A stretch of DNA of 64,000 nucleotides from Acanthaster planci (taxonomy: Eukaryota; Echinodermata; Asteroidea; Valvatida; Acanthasteridae). Where the stretch lies: assembly GCF_001949145.1 (NCBI RefSeq), contig NW_019091631.1, positions 261,267 through 325,266 on the forward strand. Direction: 5' to 3'. Under the pieces are notes generated by a model. The model was not told the origin of the DNA, ran no database searches, and worked only from the letters and a program-made list of their open reading frames with translations. How positions within the stretch are numbered: position 1 is the stretch's first letter; every line of letters begins with the position of its first letter. Of this stretch, positions 53,472 to 64,000 are shown one piece after another. The translations under genes were made by a program, and so were the position numbers.

Positions 53472-56400
53472 CTGAAATTACAAATGAGAATAAAATTTAT
53501 TAAGAAATTAGTAATACAAGAGATGTATTCAAAAATGGACAAATAAACAGTGAACATTACAGCTCTACAAGCAACCACCCAGAAAAAATTTAAAGAAAGA
53601 ACTTTAAGATTTAACAAAATCGAGATTAAGAATGAGATTATACTGTGATAAATCCACAGGATTACTCCTTGGGTCTTGCCTTTGCCAATTTTGATGAAGA
53701 TTGACTTCTTTTGTTGGCCCTTACCTTTTCAGACACTATTAGAGTTTGCACATTAGGGATCCAATATCTCATTGTGAGTTTAATTTTCCCATGGGTGCAG
53801 CAAGTCAGTGAAAACTCCCCATTGGTGAATGAAGAAACTTCCCGATAGCGGACAGGAGGAATGATCCGAGATTAATTTTCAGTACAACACCATCACTTAC
53901 ATCCTCTGCACGTATCTGATGAAGTCAGGGTGTAAGATGCGTACATCCGCTGCCCTGGCGTGTAGCTTGGGTTCCAAGCCGCGCACAACACGCTTGATGT
54001 ACAGGTAATCATCACGTTCACAGGGGACGAACACATACTTTATGCCCTGTTGAAAAGAATGGAATGAATGACTTGAGGCACTAGCAGTGGAAGTGGAGGG
54101 GGCAGGGGGGTCCCTCCACTTTTTCGACTTAGGGGTAAAGGCCCCCCCCCCGACTTTTGACAAATCCTTCAACGGCTGATGAATGATGGTCTCACTGATA
54201 GCTCCTCCCACTCTGAAAATCCTTCCACCCTCATTGAAGTGAGGTTCAAATTATGCTCGCTTCCGGAACAGTGGGAGAGACAAGTTTCCCTCCCAAGACA
54301 TGTTGCCTTTTTTTTGAGAATTGGAACTGGTCTTTTTCAGAAAACATTCACATTTTGCATCCCCCTCCACCGAACTGATTAACCTGGATACGCCACTGTC
54401 CTGTGTTTCAGTGCTCTGACATTGTCATTTACAGGGTTGGCAGGGACAAAAGTACAGAATTGAGTAGCACCCACAGTTTCCCAAAATGATTAAAGTGAAG
54501 TTTTGATACTAAAAGTGCTTACACTATGCACTGATTTTGTCCACCAATTAGAATTAAATATAGTTTTCAAAATGTGATTATTGCTGTCTTAATTATTTTT
54601 TAGTAAGGAACAGGGTACTAGCTCTAGAAAGGTCATAAGTTAGGTAATGCTTGGGGATTAAAATTCATTTAATTGATTTTTGGGATGCCAGATATATGTA
54701 CCACTTCATTATCAGCACTCAGAGAGTGAACCTACCTTGTCTCGTGGTACATCTCTCTTCTCTAAGTCTCTCAGTGATCTGTCAAAGAAGAAGTAATGGG
54801 TTGTACGATTGCCAACGTCTGTCTCGTGGCCCCGTCGAAGAGCGTTGTTCACCCTTTAGAGTCAACAAACAAAAATCAACATAATCTCGTGAGAGATTTC
54901 TTACGTTACTCTAAAAAAATCCAATGCTTCCACATCTCTTTAAAGTTGAGATTTGCAATGCCATATAAATTTTCTCAGGCATTCATCAGACCATGTACAC
55001 ATTTTTAAAGTTATATGGTGATTTCTTTCAAAATCTGTTGTTTGATATCTTGAAATGTACTGCTGCAAACTTGCTAAGTACAGTGACCCGTAGTATACAT
55101 ATCAAAAAAGTTAGAGGGCCAGATCTTTCGATGGCAGCAAGATCATTCTCAAAGACAATTGCCTTCCTTTTACCTTTGAGAAAGATTTTGTTGGAATTGT
55201 AACATTGGCTGAACTGTTTTCATGGAGAATTCTGATCAACACAACCTATCAAATTAAATCACACAGCCATATTGCCTTTGAGTTGATAGATTCCTGGGGA
55301 AGGATCAGAAAAAAGTGTCTTGAAGTTTAAGCAAACTTTCAACAATGCAGGCTCGACCTGAAGTTTCAGTAGAATCCAGTCTTGTACAAAAACCCCTATC
55401 CCCAATTTTAAGCTAACCATGTGAACACTTTTTTCCCAAATACAAGTCTGATCCTACCTGAATACCATGTGATGGTCATCAATTTCCATGCCTCTAGATG
55501 AGCCTTTGAGAATCCCTCCATTGCCAACCACTGCGCACCTGAGGCAAGTAGGACGTCTTTGCCCATGGAATTCAAAAATAGACTCAGCCGCTGGGAACAG
55601 ACTCAATATACGAGCCACATCTATGTTGGGAATGTTCAGGGAATGGGATAAAGTGAGTGTTGGATAAGTGTTGATTGCCTTCCAAGCCCAAAAGATCTGC
55701 CACTATGATTGCATCATCATTCATGACTCCTTCAGTCAAGATATCTGGAACCTTAAACCTGAGACACTTCCAATAAAATGCTATTCAAGAAGTAATAAGT
55801 TTCAAAGAACTTGACTTGTTTTGCAAGAAAGGTTTTGAAGTAATTCAACCCAAAGTTTTGAAATTGGTGTTCTTTACTTTTCATATTTAGTTTGGATAAG
55901 TGTAATGTTGAAAAAATCTGTTGTACTCTTTTTAGTCACAGAAATCAAATGATCAGTCAAAAAATAAGAATGTTCTATTTTAATAGCTATCACTGCAGCT
56001 AATAGGATAAATTGTTCATTACAAGCCAAGAAATAATGAAACAAACACAAATTTAAAATATATGTCCACAAACAGAAAAAACAACCATCTTAAAATTAAC
56101 AGAGGAAAGTAGACGCAAAACATACCAGGAATGCAGAATATGTTTTGCATATACTCTTTGTTGTGAAAGTAGCAACAAAAAGAACCAAATTGTGCCCCAC
56201 ACTCACCGTCATAAGGGAAAGGGGATGGAAGGCTCTTATAACCATAAGGAATCAGATATGGGAGTAGTCGCTCGTATTCTGATCGGTCTAGGAGCTGTTC
56301 GTTCATCAGTATATGTATCTCTGGGTGATATATATCTGATGTCCAATCGGTGTCCTTCATTTTGATCTGGAGGGACACTGGGCATGTCTGCAAGAGGATG

Positions 56401-57884
56401 AATTCAGTCTTTGAATTATTTCACTTGAATTATCTCACTTAAATTAGGATCAGCGCCACTATGCAAATTGTCTGTGCCAAAACTGTGACAGTCTGATATT
56501 TTTTGTAATCACATCTGTAGCTAAAACCGTAAGGAAGAAATACTTTAAAATTGGCTTTTGATTGAAATAGCCTTAGCACTTATTCTACAACTGAAATAAA
56601 CAACATGAAGGGAATTTGGAGGTACCTCGCTCACAATTTTTAGAAATCTTTACTTCAGTTATAAATTTCAAAATAAACAATGCACTATTGGAGAACATAA
56701 TACGACTAATCAAGTCTGTGTGTACTCTGTACAAGTGATTACACAGTACGGGTTTCTTTAAACGTGTTTATATTTTGAAATCAAACTTTCAGATTAATCT
56801 AAAACTACAGTATTGTTGACATACTGATTTTCTGAAGGCTGGATTTATCCTGAAGGTGTGCTCTTGACGTAACTGTATATCTTTGGGGTCCTCATGGGGA
56901 AGGAGTAAAGTCAGATATTTCCAGTCTTGATACTTGGCCCTAGAGGTGGTATTTGGGGATTTTATGGATGGCTGATTGGAAAGCTCGACAAGATAACGAC
57001 TTGAAAAGAAACCAAAAAACAAACAGAATGACACAGCACATGAAAAGATCACGGCAAAGTAGTTGAAAGCAACTGTCAATATTCAATAATGAGATATTAT
57101 GCCCATTTGTCATGACTTCCCTTCAAATACTGGAACACAATATCCTATCTATACGTTTATCTGAATATGTTACTAACTATATGAATGTAATTCAACATTG
57201 AGACAGACTTTAAGGTTTTCATGTGTTATGATAAAAGCTGTTTCCATTGCTGATAATAAGGGTGTATGACGTGGGTGGATGGAGAACAACACAGATATTT
57301 TTGCTAAAACCACAGTCTCAAGTTTTTTTCATGTGCGGCAGAATCCTCCTTCCAAAAAAAAACGGGAGATGATAGTGTATTTTCAAAATGCTGGTGCCTT
57401 CACATTTAAAATATAGATCACCAGTATCTCAGCAAGGTAAATTAATTATACGATTAACATGAATGAGTCAATGGTTAATTTCATCAAAGGGACAAAACTG
57501 AGGATCGAACCTGTTTGAAGACACAGAATCTGCCGTCAAAGATAGGCGTGACATTCTATTGAATAAAAAACACATGCAACCAAATCAATCACATGGGTTT
57601 CACATTAAAAGCATGTACTCAGAGGAAGCGGTCAACGGTGAGTGATGGCTTTACGTTTGATGCGAGGGGAGGGCAAAAATAGTATGAGATTGCAGGCTCT
57701 GTGTTGATGTGAGCACCACATACAGTTCATTGAAAATCCTAATCAATATCACTGAATGATGGCATCTCTTTAAATGGAAATTACTGACTTACATGGTTGG
57801 AATCCGTTGGCATAGATAAAGAACCCCAAGTACTGCTACAACACCGAACACGCACACTTGTGCTGCACATTTTTGTGTTGCCAT
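53210..57884 (-). CDS. ST6GALNAC2: Gene model: ST6GalNAc-type alpha-2,6-sialyltransferase, 7 exons, complete
   Basis: The spliced frame is 1,137 bases, 378 residues, close to vertebrate ST6GALNAC2 in length. In transcript order the exons are 57884-57793, 56999-56825, 56387-56207, 55620-55458, 54853-54736, 54046-53901 and 53471-53210, and all phases agree. The product is a Golgi type II membrane protein with a short cytoplasmic tail, one membrane helix, a stem, and a GT29 catalytic domain with sialyl motifs L, S and VS. It should transfer sialic acid from CMP-sialic acid to O-linked GalNAc in alpha-2,6 linkage. The motif L block and the ending H-D-L-S-K-E with a final W-Y-Q-R fit the ST6GALNAC1/2 branch. 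Which of the two it matches best is uncertain. Between exons lie a MITE-like element (54,085-54,398) and otherwise nothing recognisable. A minus-strand AATAAA at 52,822-52,827 could be its poly(A) signal. Confidence 0.9.
53901..54046 (-). CDS. ST6GALNAC2: ST6GalNAc exon 6
   Basis: The acceptor is tttcaacag (phase 0) and the donor gtaagt (phase 2). It reads [18 protein letters not shown], then [11 protein letters not shown], then [11 protein letters not shown]. The L-H-P-D-F-x-R-Y block is typical of the family. Confidence 0.92.
54085..54398. mobile_element. MITE-like element with CAGTGG ends
   Basis: The segment begins CAGTGGAAGTGGAGGG and ends CCTGGATACGCCACTG, whose complement is CAGTGGCGTATCCAGG, so the ends are imperfect inverted repeats. 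G and C runs and a gtggaggg/ccctccac palindrome lie inside. CAGTGGCG-type ends recur on non-autonomous DNA transposons in many animal genomes. No transposase frame is present. Confidence 0.5.
54736..54853 (-). CDS. ST6GALNAC2: ST6GalNAc exon 5
   Basis: The acceptor is gactctaaag and the donor gtaggt (phase 0). Spliced to motif L it continues [11 protein letters not shown], then [16 protein letters not shown] and V-P-R-D-K. This matches the D-V-G-x-R-T region after motif L in ST6GALNAC1/2. Confidence 0.92.
55458..55620 (-). CDS. ST6GALNAC2: ST6GalNAc exon 4: sialyl motif L
   Basis: The acceptor is cattcccaacatag and the donor gtagga. The frame reads [16 protein letters not shown], then [12 protein letters not shown]. 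This is a textbook motif L, which binds CMP-sialic acid, with the Cys that pairs with motif S. Entry is phase 1 and exit phase 2. Confidence 0.94.
56207..56387 (-). CDS. ST6GALNAC2: ST6GalNAc exon 3 (stem/catalytic start)
   Basis: The acceptor is atcctcttgcag and the donor gtgagt (phase 1). It reads [11 protein letters not shown], then [10 protein letters not shown], then Y-L-I-P-Y-G-Y and P-F-P-Y-D, aligning with the region before motif L in ST6GALNAC2. Confidence 0.9.
56825..56999 (-). CDS. ST6GALNAC2: ST6GalNAc exon 2 (stem)
   Basis: The acceptor is ggtttcttttcaag (phase 2 entry) and the donor gtatgt (phase 0). It encodes [14 protein letters not shown] and I-N-P-A-F-R-K-S. This is stem sequence of low conservation, supported by in-frame splicing on both sides. 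Confidence 0.82.
57793..57884 (-). CDS. ST6GALNAC2: ST6GalNAc first coding exon: tail and membrane anchor
   Basis: The ATG at 57,884 has an excellent context (gtcaccATGG). M-A-T-Q-K-C-A-A-Q precedes a membrane helix [15 protein letters not shown], then C-Q-R-I-P-T. The donor gtaagt cuts the next codon in phase 2. The layout is that of a type II Golgi glycosyltransferase. Confidence 0.88.
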
Positions 57885-60800
57885 GGTGACCAAAACCAGG
57901 ATGTCTTCTTGTGCTGTAAGTATAGGCTGTTCGCTTACACACGCTTTTCGTCCGACGGCTCGTCTCCCTTCTTTTAACCTAGCTCTGTGGTACAGGTGAA
58001 TTCCGAAATCTAAACTCTCAAGAAAGAGAAGAGACTCAGATTTAAAAGAAACGGTGACGCATATACTCATGCCCAGCAACCACAGAAAAGTATGAAACAA
58101 ACGCACACCAGCTACATGCCGCTTTCAATGCCCAGTCAATGTGACCGTGCAGAGTATGCCTATACCGGCTCGTACGTCGTGTTGCACAATATTTATTGGC
58201 CACGCCCAAAGAATTCGATATTTTTCCCATGTGAAGTAAAACACGTGGAACACATGCTTTTTATGAGATACAAGCAAGAACAGGATTGCAATGGCTTAAA
58301 CGTTACAGGAATACACGTGGACGAAATGGGGGCCTTCCAAGAGTTCAAATTTAAAGCGAGGAATGAGTAGTAACAATCCGACCGATTACCGGACCAGCCC
58401 AAACCACCAGCTTTGCCCCATATTACTCCATTCAGACGCACCCACGGGAGGAATGGTAAAACATGCAGATAAAAGCAAAAACATTTCGGCGGACGCACCT
58501 TACCGTATGTCACAAAACCTGGAAGTTACGATCACTTTCGGAGAGACAAGCCTGAAACAGCACTTCGTTTGTAGAGTCAGGTCGACACTGTGGCACGTAG
58601 TACATTGCTGCTTATTTAAACTATTACAGTGCTAGTATAAACCTTGTTTTGATTGATGAGGGGATCAAAGTCCTCCTTTATACGTTTCATGTTTTTTTAT
58701 ATCGGTGACTGTTGGTATGTCGTGCCAAGTGAAATGTTTCACTTTGCCAACCTTGTTTGTTAATTAACTCGAAAAAAAAACAGCCATCAACCCACGAAAG
58801 AATTTAAATGTTTTTGTTTCCTGATATATCCTTTATGCGTATTTTATGCTTATTCCTTTGGTGTTATTTTTGTTCTGTTCGCTTACTTCTGTTCAGCTTA
58901 CTTATCTTGCTGAGATAATATAAGCTAAAAAAGGCGTTCCAATGATTTCCTTTGTGGTGGACTTATTTGATGCAGAATAGTTTTAAATCAGCGCAGTAAT
59001 CTAATTGAAAGTAAGTCAAGAATGACTGAATATCTGTGCAAGCCACACCCAATCATTATCGCCATTGCATATGTACATATAATTTGTCAGAAGAGTTTCA
59101 ATTTTAATTCATTAAGTTAGGCAGAAATTCTAGCATTTTGGGGGGGTTGATCTTTAAGTTTAAAGTATTTGTGCCTATTTGCAGAAGAGGTAAAAAAAAA
59201 TTATTTACTGGCGTGTGAAAAAAGGAAAACAAAAAATAAAGAACAAAATACATGCAGTTAATGTTTGGACAAAGCTTTTTGGGGAATTCAACAGAAACCT
59301 GAGTTTATTTGCATTGAAAAATGCTAATGTCCATTTCTGTACCTCAAACAGTTGTAGCAATTGTGTGTGCTCTACTTTGGCATTAATAAGAGAGGATTAA
59401 TAACTAAATAAAGTTTTAAAAATACAGCAAATCGTATGCAATATAATCAACTAATTAATGGCATGAAAATGTTTTATTACGTTTTATTATTTTTTTATTG
59501 TATTTTTTTATTATGTTTTATTTACCTAGTTTACCTGAGTAAGGAGACTGGCAACACAAAAATAACAATTCAAATATGAGTTTTGTGATTTGACGCGCAA
59601 AGTTGGTAATCACATCACTATTAAAATAATAAGTAACATATGATAACTGATGTCTTTTTTGTACAACTTCCTCAACTAACTGGGCAATCACATGCAAACT
59701 GTGCTGTTGAGTCATCACATGATTAAATATTCAATAAGAAAAATGTACATGTATATACACTATGATGGTTCTCTGCGACCATCACATTATACAAACAATC
59801 AGTTGAGATGATCCAGTAAAAAATATAAATACTTATTCAGTTTTACAATAATTTCACAGCCCATTAAAAAAATATACTTTTCCAAGTGTACATGTACATG
59901 TGATTTGGCAGGACTGAAGTATCGTACAAATTTGAAACTATTCAAATCTGATAAATCTAAATAGAATTTATTCACTACATTTTACTCAAATTAGGACTGT
60001 TATCTCACTGTCATTCACAACTATAGCCTGTTATCACTCCTTCACTTGGAGGTGAAATTTCATTGAAAAAATACCAATTCAAAAGTATAAAGTACACACA
60101 CTAATTACCAAGGTTTTTTCTGTTGTATGAACATACTAATTAGCAGTAAACAAAATCAAATCTGATCTGCTGTGAAATTATCCAACCAATTGCGCCCTGT
60201 GTATCACTGTATTACACCAAGGGTTTGTTACATACATGCACATTTTCCAAACATTGGCAACATCTGTAAATGATTAACATGCAATCCCAGGAGTTACCCT
60301 GGCCTTACTCACTCTGGTAAAATCAAACTGAATTACTATGCCAACACCTCCGGTACACCCAAAAAACCCCCACACAAACAAACAAACAACCCAACAAACA
60401 AACAAACAATTAAAAAACAGTAGAACTTATTTGATCTTTAGTTTTGCAATTTTTTTGTCTTTGCTATTAAAACAAAACCCTGAAGCTAAACTGGGTATTG
60501 AGATGCATTCCCACTCAGAAACCTTTTTCCTTTATTTTGTCAATACATGAAGTGACATTTCATCTAAAAACATAAAGATTATCCACCTTGGCCAAGATTA
60601 CTGTCGACCAAATTAATTCAGTATCAAAAATTGGAGTTACTGTGCTTTGGTGTAATTGAAAAATACTTTTTACAAGTGACTGTTTGATGTTTTCCATGCC
60701 TATACCCTATGCAGACAACAAAAGAATTACCAAAAAAGAGAAGTGACAGCTAAAACATTGCAATTTCAATGTGCAACAGAAAAAAGGATCCTCGCAGGCA

Positions 60801-62540
60801 CACTTTATAAAAAACTGAAAAGCTATGCACCCCTTTTAGCTTCATTTTTCCCATCCTTTCTTGCTTTTTTTTCTTCCAGACGGTACCAAAATTTTCTTTC
60901 ATCAGAAAATGTTGCGCTTAAATACATGTACCTGTATGAACATTAACTTACATTCTTCACTAAGCATTTAGTAAATTCCCCGGCCTGCCTATCACCAAGT
61001 TCAATGAGTAAATTCTGCATTTGATGCTAGTACTGATTGTATGCATTCTCATAAATCACTGATCCATTGACATGCCACTGGTAGCAGAAACCTTGCTCCA
61101 ATTTGATCATAAGCATTAAGCCCACAGCTCAGCGCATTTTTTGCCAGACTTACTCATATTTATCATCCTTGTGCACACAATATAATTGTCCCAAAGGCAA
61201 TTCCATGCCAAAATGGAAATGCATAGATCTATAGAGAATGAGAAGAGCCGTTGTGAAGGTAGTCAGAACACAAATCTTAGCAATGTGTTTCACCATGACT
61301 TTACAACAGTGACTGAGGAGGTTGCAATGAACTACAATTGGAGTATAGTAAGATACTGTAAAGTGATGTCAGGCTAACCATAAGTAAGGGCTTACATATT
61401 AGAAACAGGATGTAGTCAAAGTGAGAAAACTTAAGAAAAGAAAAGGCTATTAAAATCACGCATCTTGGTTTGATTCTAAGAATGATGACAATGGCTGAGT
61501 CACATCTTAGAGTAGTGATCCTGTCAACTTCTAAAGCAATGAGAAACTTTCATAAGTAAATAACAGTGTAACTTGGATACGCATGTGGGTTTAGCAAGGT
61601 CACATGCCCTGTTTGCAGAAACATTGTACACACTGTGTACAGTACAGCCGAGTGGTTTGCCGGCTGTAACTTTGATGACGATTGCGTATCGCAAAGTAAC
61701 CCAAATTGTGCCTTGAAAAGAGTATGAACTATTTTATAAAAGGCTACAAGTGAATATCCCTAGGGATTTTGCAATTTCAACACAATAGTAAAACACCATG
61801 GGCAAGTCAATAGTTTAGTTGAAAACTGATAATGCCAGTCATGATGCCGCTTATATATAATGCCTTGTAACACTCTTCTACATTAACATTTCGAACGCAA
61901 CATAAAACAACATTAATTTCCCTGTAAATTTTAATTTCACAAATTCTGTTAACTTCATATATGCATACATGTACATAAACTTTTTGATTTGGTTTTGGCT
62001 TTGAGGCGCAACCTATTAGTGCACTACTGAATTTGGCTTTCTTAGAGGTGTTAATGGCTTTACATTGCCAGACATGGAGCTGAAGTCCTGTTCAATTCTT
62101 TTGTCAGCCATTCATATTTATGTACAGATCATGTCAACCTGCTCAAAGTACTGATCCTAAATGAGCTGGAGGGCAGACGTCATACCCTTCAATATTTTCT
62201 TCCTTTGTTGTTACACTGCATTTTTTCTCTTCTTTTTTATGCCAAGCTTTCGCATAATTTTCCTATCGTTTTGACGATTCAAACCGTAAAATGGCTTGAA
62301 TTCATACTTCACAGATGTCAAGTTTTAAAAGGACTGGCCACAAGATAGTTAAGATCAGAAGGGGTGTGAATTCCCCTCTCCCAACCCCAACCTCACCTGT
62401 AAGATCCCCCCCAAGTAGTAACAGCGCTAGTATTACTAAAACTTTGTTTAATTTTATAAACTACAGACAATTTTTTTTTAAACTCTGAACATTGTTTTAC
62501 CCTGTTTCACATGTTGTTCATTTTAATAAAAAGAATACCT
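57885..62540. other. Intergenic region between the two sialyltransferase loci
   Basis: The stretch at about 57,900-58,600 is relatively CpG-rich and is the likely promoter and 5' UTR of the complete sialyltransferase gene. The rest is AT-rich, with a T/A-rich tract at 59,465-59,525 and an (ACAA)n microsatellite near 60,370-60,412. Plus-strand open frames at 58,092-58,635 show no similarity I recognise. Confidence 0.65.
60370..60412. repeat. (ACAA)n microsatellite
   Basis: Runs of acaaacaaacaa interrupted by cccaac form a short tetranucleotide repeat in intergenic DNA. Confidence 0.85.
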
Positions 62541-62821
62541 TCAAGTACTCAAGAAATCCAATATGCCACGCTGGTACCACCATATGGAGCCTATTCTAGT
62601 CAAACCTGTCAGGCTCTTCAACTCACTTTTGGTGTCGTGGCTGTTCCTGGCCATCTGGGAGAAGTTGAACTCTCTGTCATAGTAATACAAGGTGAAGTTG
62701 TCGTTGTACTGAGCCCATGCCATACTGTACACCCTCACCCGGTCACAGCCAGAGAATAGTACCCTGAACAGCATTATGATCCCTGTGGTTGATTGGAATG
62801 CCCGAGGCATTTCTTACCCAG
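62541..62821 (-). CDS. Sialyltransferase paralogue terminal exon (motif S/VS)
   Basis: After the acceptor gacattttgtag the sequence encodes W-V-R and then, one base out of frame, M-P-R-A-F-Q-S-T-T-G-I-I-M-L-F. S-G-C-D-R-V-R-V-Y follows, then L-Y-Y-Y-D-R-E and H-D-T-K-S-E (H-x4-E), and I-W-W-Y-Q-R before the stop. It is clearly homologous to the exon at 53,210-53,471 but diverged. The apparent shift is next to an AAA run. Confidence 0.75.
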
Positions 62822-63347
62822 CTACAAAATGTCAACAATAAATAAACAAAACTATTAAAAAGGAATAGTGTTCACAAACACAAATAAACCCCACTGTGAC
62901 TGCATTCCTATGATGTAATTAACACCAACATCAAGGTGTGGCTGGGCCACACAGAACTTCAGGTTACATTGCTACTGTTTTGTTTAAGTAATGTTATATT
63001 GAGGTGCACATGTGCGACCCAGAATAAGTGATTTTCAGCATTTCCAATGGGAAGTTGTTATAAATGAAGATAAATGGATCCCACAAAGAAACATCAACAT
63101 CTGTGCAACAAAGGTATTTTCCTGGTACACGATGACAGCACTCAGTCATTTTTCAAAGAGTTTTTGGATGTGTATGATTGAAGTTAAAACTCCTTGTGGA
63201 CTTTTTTTCTCTCTTTCACTGGGATACATGCAACATCTGCAGTGTACCGAAGTACCCACAATGAAGTTGTAAAATGGTATGTTCAACACTGTAATGTTGC
63301 TGGTGCTCTATGCTGTTAATTAAACAGACCTGTGGTACCAAACTCAC

Positions 63348-63498
63348 ATTTTATTGATGTATCTGATGAAATCTGGATGGAATATTTGCACATCGTCAGC
63401 TCTGACACTGATCTTTGGTTCTTTGTTATGAACGTGACCTTGCCGATGTATTGGTAGTCGTTGTCTCGGCATGAAGGAATAAATACATACACCCTACC
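63348..63498 (-). CDS. Sialyltransferase paralogue exon with internal frameshift
   Basis: The acceptor is tgctttttccag and the donor gtgagt. The first third reads G-R-V-Y-V-F-I-P-S-C-R-D-N-D-Y-Q-Y-I-G-K-V in one frame. From about 63,440 the match continues in another as E-P-K-I-S-V-R-A-D-D-V-Q-I-F-H-P-D-F-I-R-Y. Length is 151 bases against 146 in the intact neighbour: one extra codon plus 2 bases. Confidence 0.75.
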
Positions 63499-63815
63499 CT
63501 GGAAAAAGCAGAAATCAGAAGCTGGTCAGTGACACAGCAGTATGTAGAGACAGCATTTACCAGCATACGCACGACTGAAAATGGCCAACTCCCAACTGGA
63601 AACAAGAGGTTCTTCAGAGAGCATATAGTAGCATCATTATGACCACATGTCAGTCTCAAGCCACTATTTCAGTTTAGTTCAGAATAGTCTGTACAATCAG
63701 TTAACATGTCAGGTCTCAGGTGAGTACAAGGGGTTAACACCGGAAAGCCTGAAGTTGTTCACTTGAATGGCTTATGACTTCAAAATAGATGAGCTGTTAC
63801 TGGCATCAGATTAAC

Positions 63816-63950
63816 CTGTAATGATTTATAATAGAAGCAAGGATCTGTATCTCTTGGCATCTCAACACCAGTACACTTGGCAATCTGTGGCGGTTCCCAA
63901 TGAAAACAATTACGTCTCTGCGTTAAATACCTTGACTCTAATGAAAGCAT
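63816..63950 (-). CDS. Possible upstream exon of the sialyltransferase paralogue
   Basis: An open minus-strand frame contains C-F-H-W-E, then V-E-M-P-R-D-T, which can be laid against Y-F-F-F-D ... D-V-P-R-D-K of the intact gene at similar spacing. It ends at a weak donor cag|gttaat. Similarity is short and could be chance. Confidence 0.3.
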
Positions 63951-64000
63951 ACAGCTATGCAGCTATCCCAGACATGATAAGACTCACACGTGTACCTGAT

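Larger units (their letters stand above)
62541..63950 (-). pseudogene. Second ST6GalNAc-like locus with frame breaks (continues past right edge)
   Basis: Two exon-like blocks match exons 7 and 6 of the neighbouring sialyltransferase, in the same order and strand with splice sites at equivalent places. A third, weak candidate lies upstream. In the 63,348-63,498 block homology starts in one frame (Y-V-F-I-P) and continues in another (E-P-K-I-S-V-R-A-D-D-V), implying a 1-base deletion or 2-base insertion. The terminal block needs a further shift between W-V-R and M-P-R-A-F. The frame that is length-compatible across the junction meets TAA. It is either a decaying tandem duplicate or a real gene with indel errors in the assembly. 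The conserved H-x4-E of motif VS is retained. Confidence 0.7.

Noticed and set aside
58092-58635. Two 90-codon plus-strand ORFs upstream of the sialyltransferase
   Set aside because: No similarity, no splice context, and they overlap the probable promoter and 5' region of the minus-strand gene.
1-64000. CRISPR arrays, bacterial operons, ribosome binding sites, prophage
   Set aside because: The window is clearly eukaryotic with spliced genes. The only tandem array is the 28 bp minisatellite, which has no spacers.

Overview
The window is eukaryotic animal DNA. Coding sequence is broken into many small exons with GT-AG introns, and introns and intergenic DNA are AT-rich and full of decayed repeats. 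It holds three confidently modelled genes plus a damaged fourth. The combination of a GON-domain ADAMTS, a GNS-type lysosomal sulfatase and ST6GalNAc-class sialyltransferases points to a deuterostome. The low-GC introns and frequent palindromic ACATGTACATGT-like words make me favour a marine invertebrate deuterostome such as an echinoderm or hemichordate. That taxonomic guess is inference.

Region 1 (1-31,128, plus strand) is the C-terminal part of a secreted ADAMTS9/ADAMTS20/gon-1 type protein. Its metalloprotease and central domains lie left of the window. Seventeen exons are visible. Eight carry one thrombospondin type 1 repeat (TSR) each. After a 15 kb intron comes one large exon with a tandem TSR array, interrupted by a 682-N assembly gap. 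Four more single-TSR exons follow, then four exons that complete the GON domain with a stop at 31,128. At least 18 TSRs can be counted outside the gap.

Region 2 (31,129-37,673) is a 6.5 kb tail-to-tail intergenic space with no recognised gene. Region 3 (37,674-48,825, minus strand) is an N-acetylglucosamine-6-sulfatase (GNS) gene, from its signal peptide exon at 48,825 down to its stop at 37,674. It contains the formylglycine motif C-C-P-S-R, a 479-N gap, and two tandem homologous versions of the 37-residue penultimate exon, which look like alternative exons.

Region 4 (53,210-57,884, minus strand) is a complete seven-exon ST6GalNAc-class sialyltransferase of 378 residues, with a type II membrane anchor and sialyl motifs L, S and VS. 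Region 5 (62,541 to the right edge, minus strand) is a diverged tandem paralogue that keeps the exon pattern but has reading-frame breaks, so it is either a pseudogene or mis-assembled.

All genes concern the secretory pathway and extracellular or lysosomal glycans: a matrix ADAMTS rich in O-fucose sites, a sulfated-glycosaminoglycan sulfatase, and O-glycan sialyltransferases. I see no evidence that they are co-regulated. The most notable structural points are the duplicated GNS exon pair, the intronless TSR array, the damaged sialyltransferase paralogue, a 144 bp-arm inverted repeat in ADAMTS intron 1, and a signal-peptide-like small ORF in the 15 kb ADAMTS intron.
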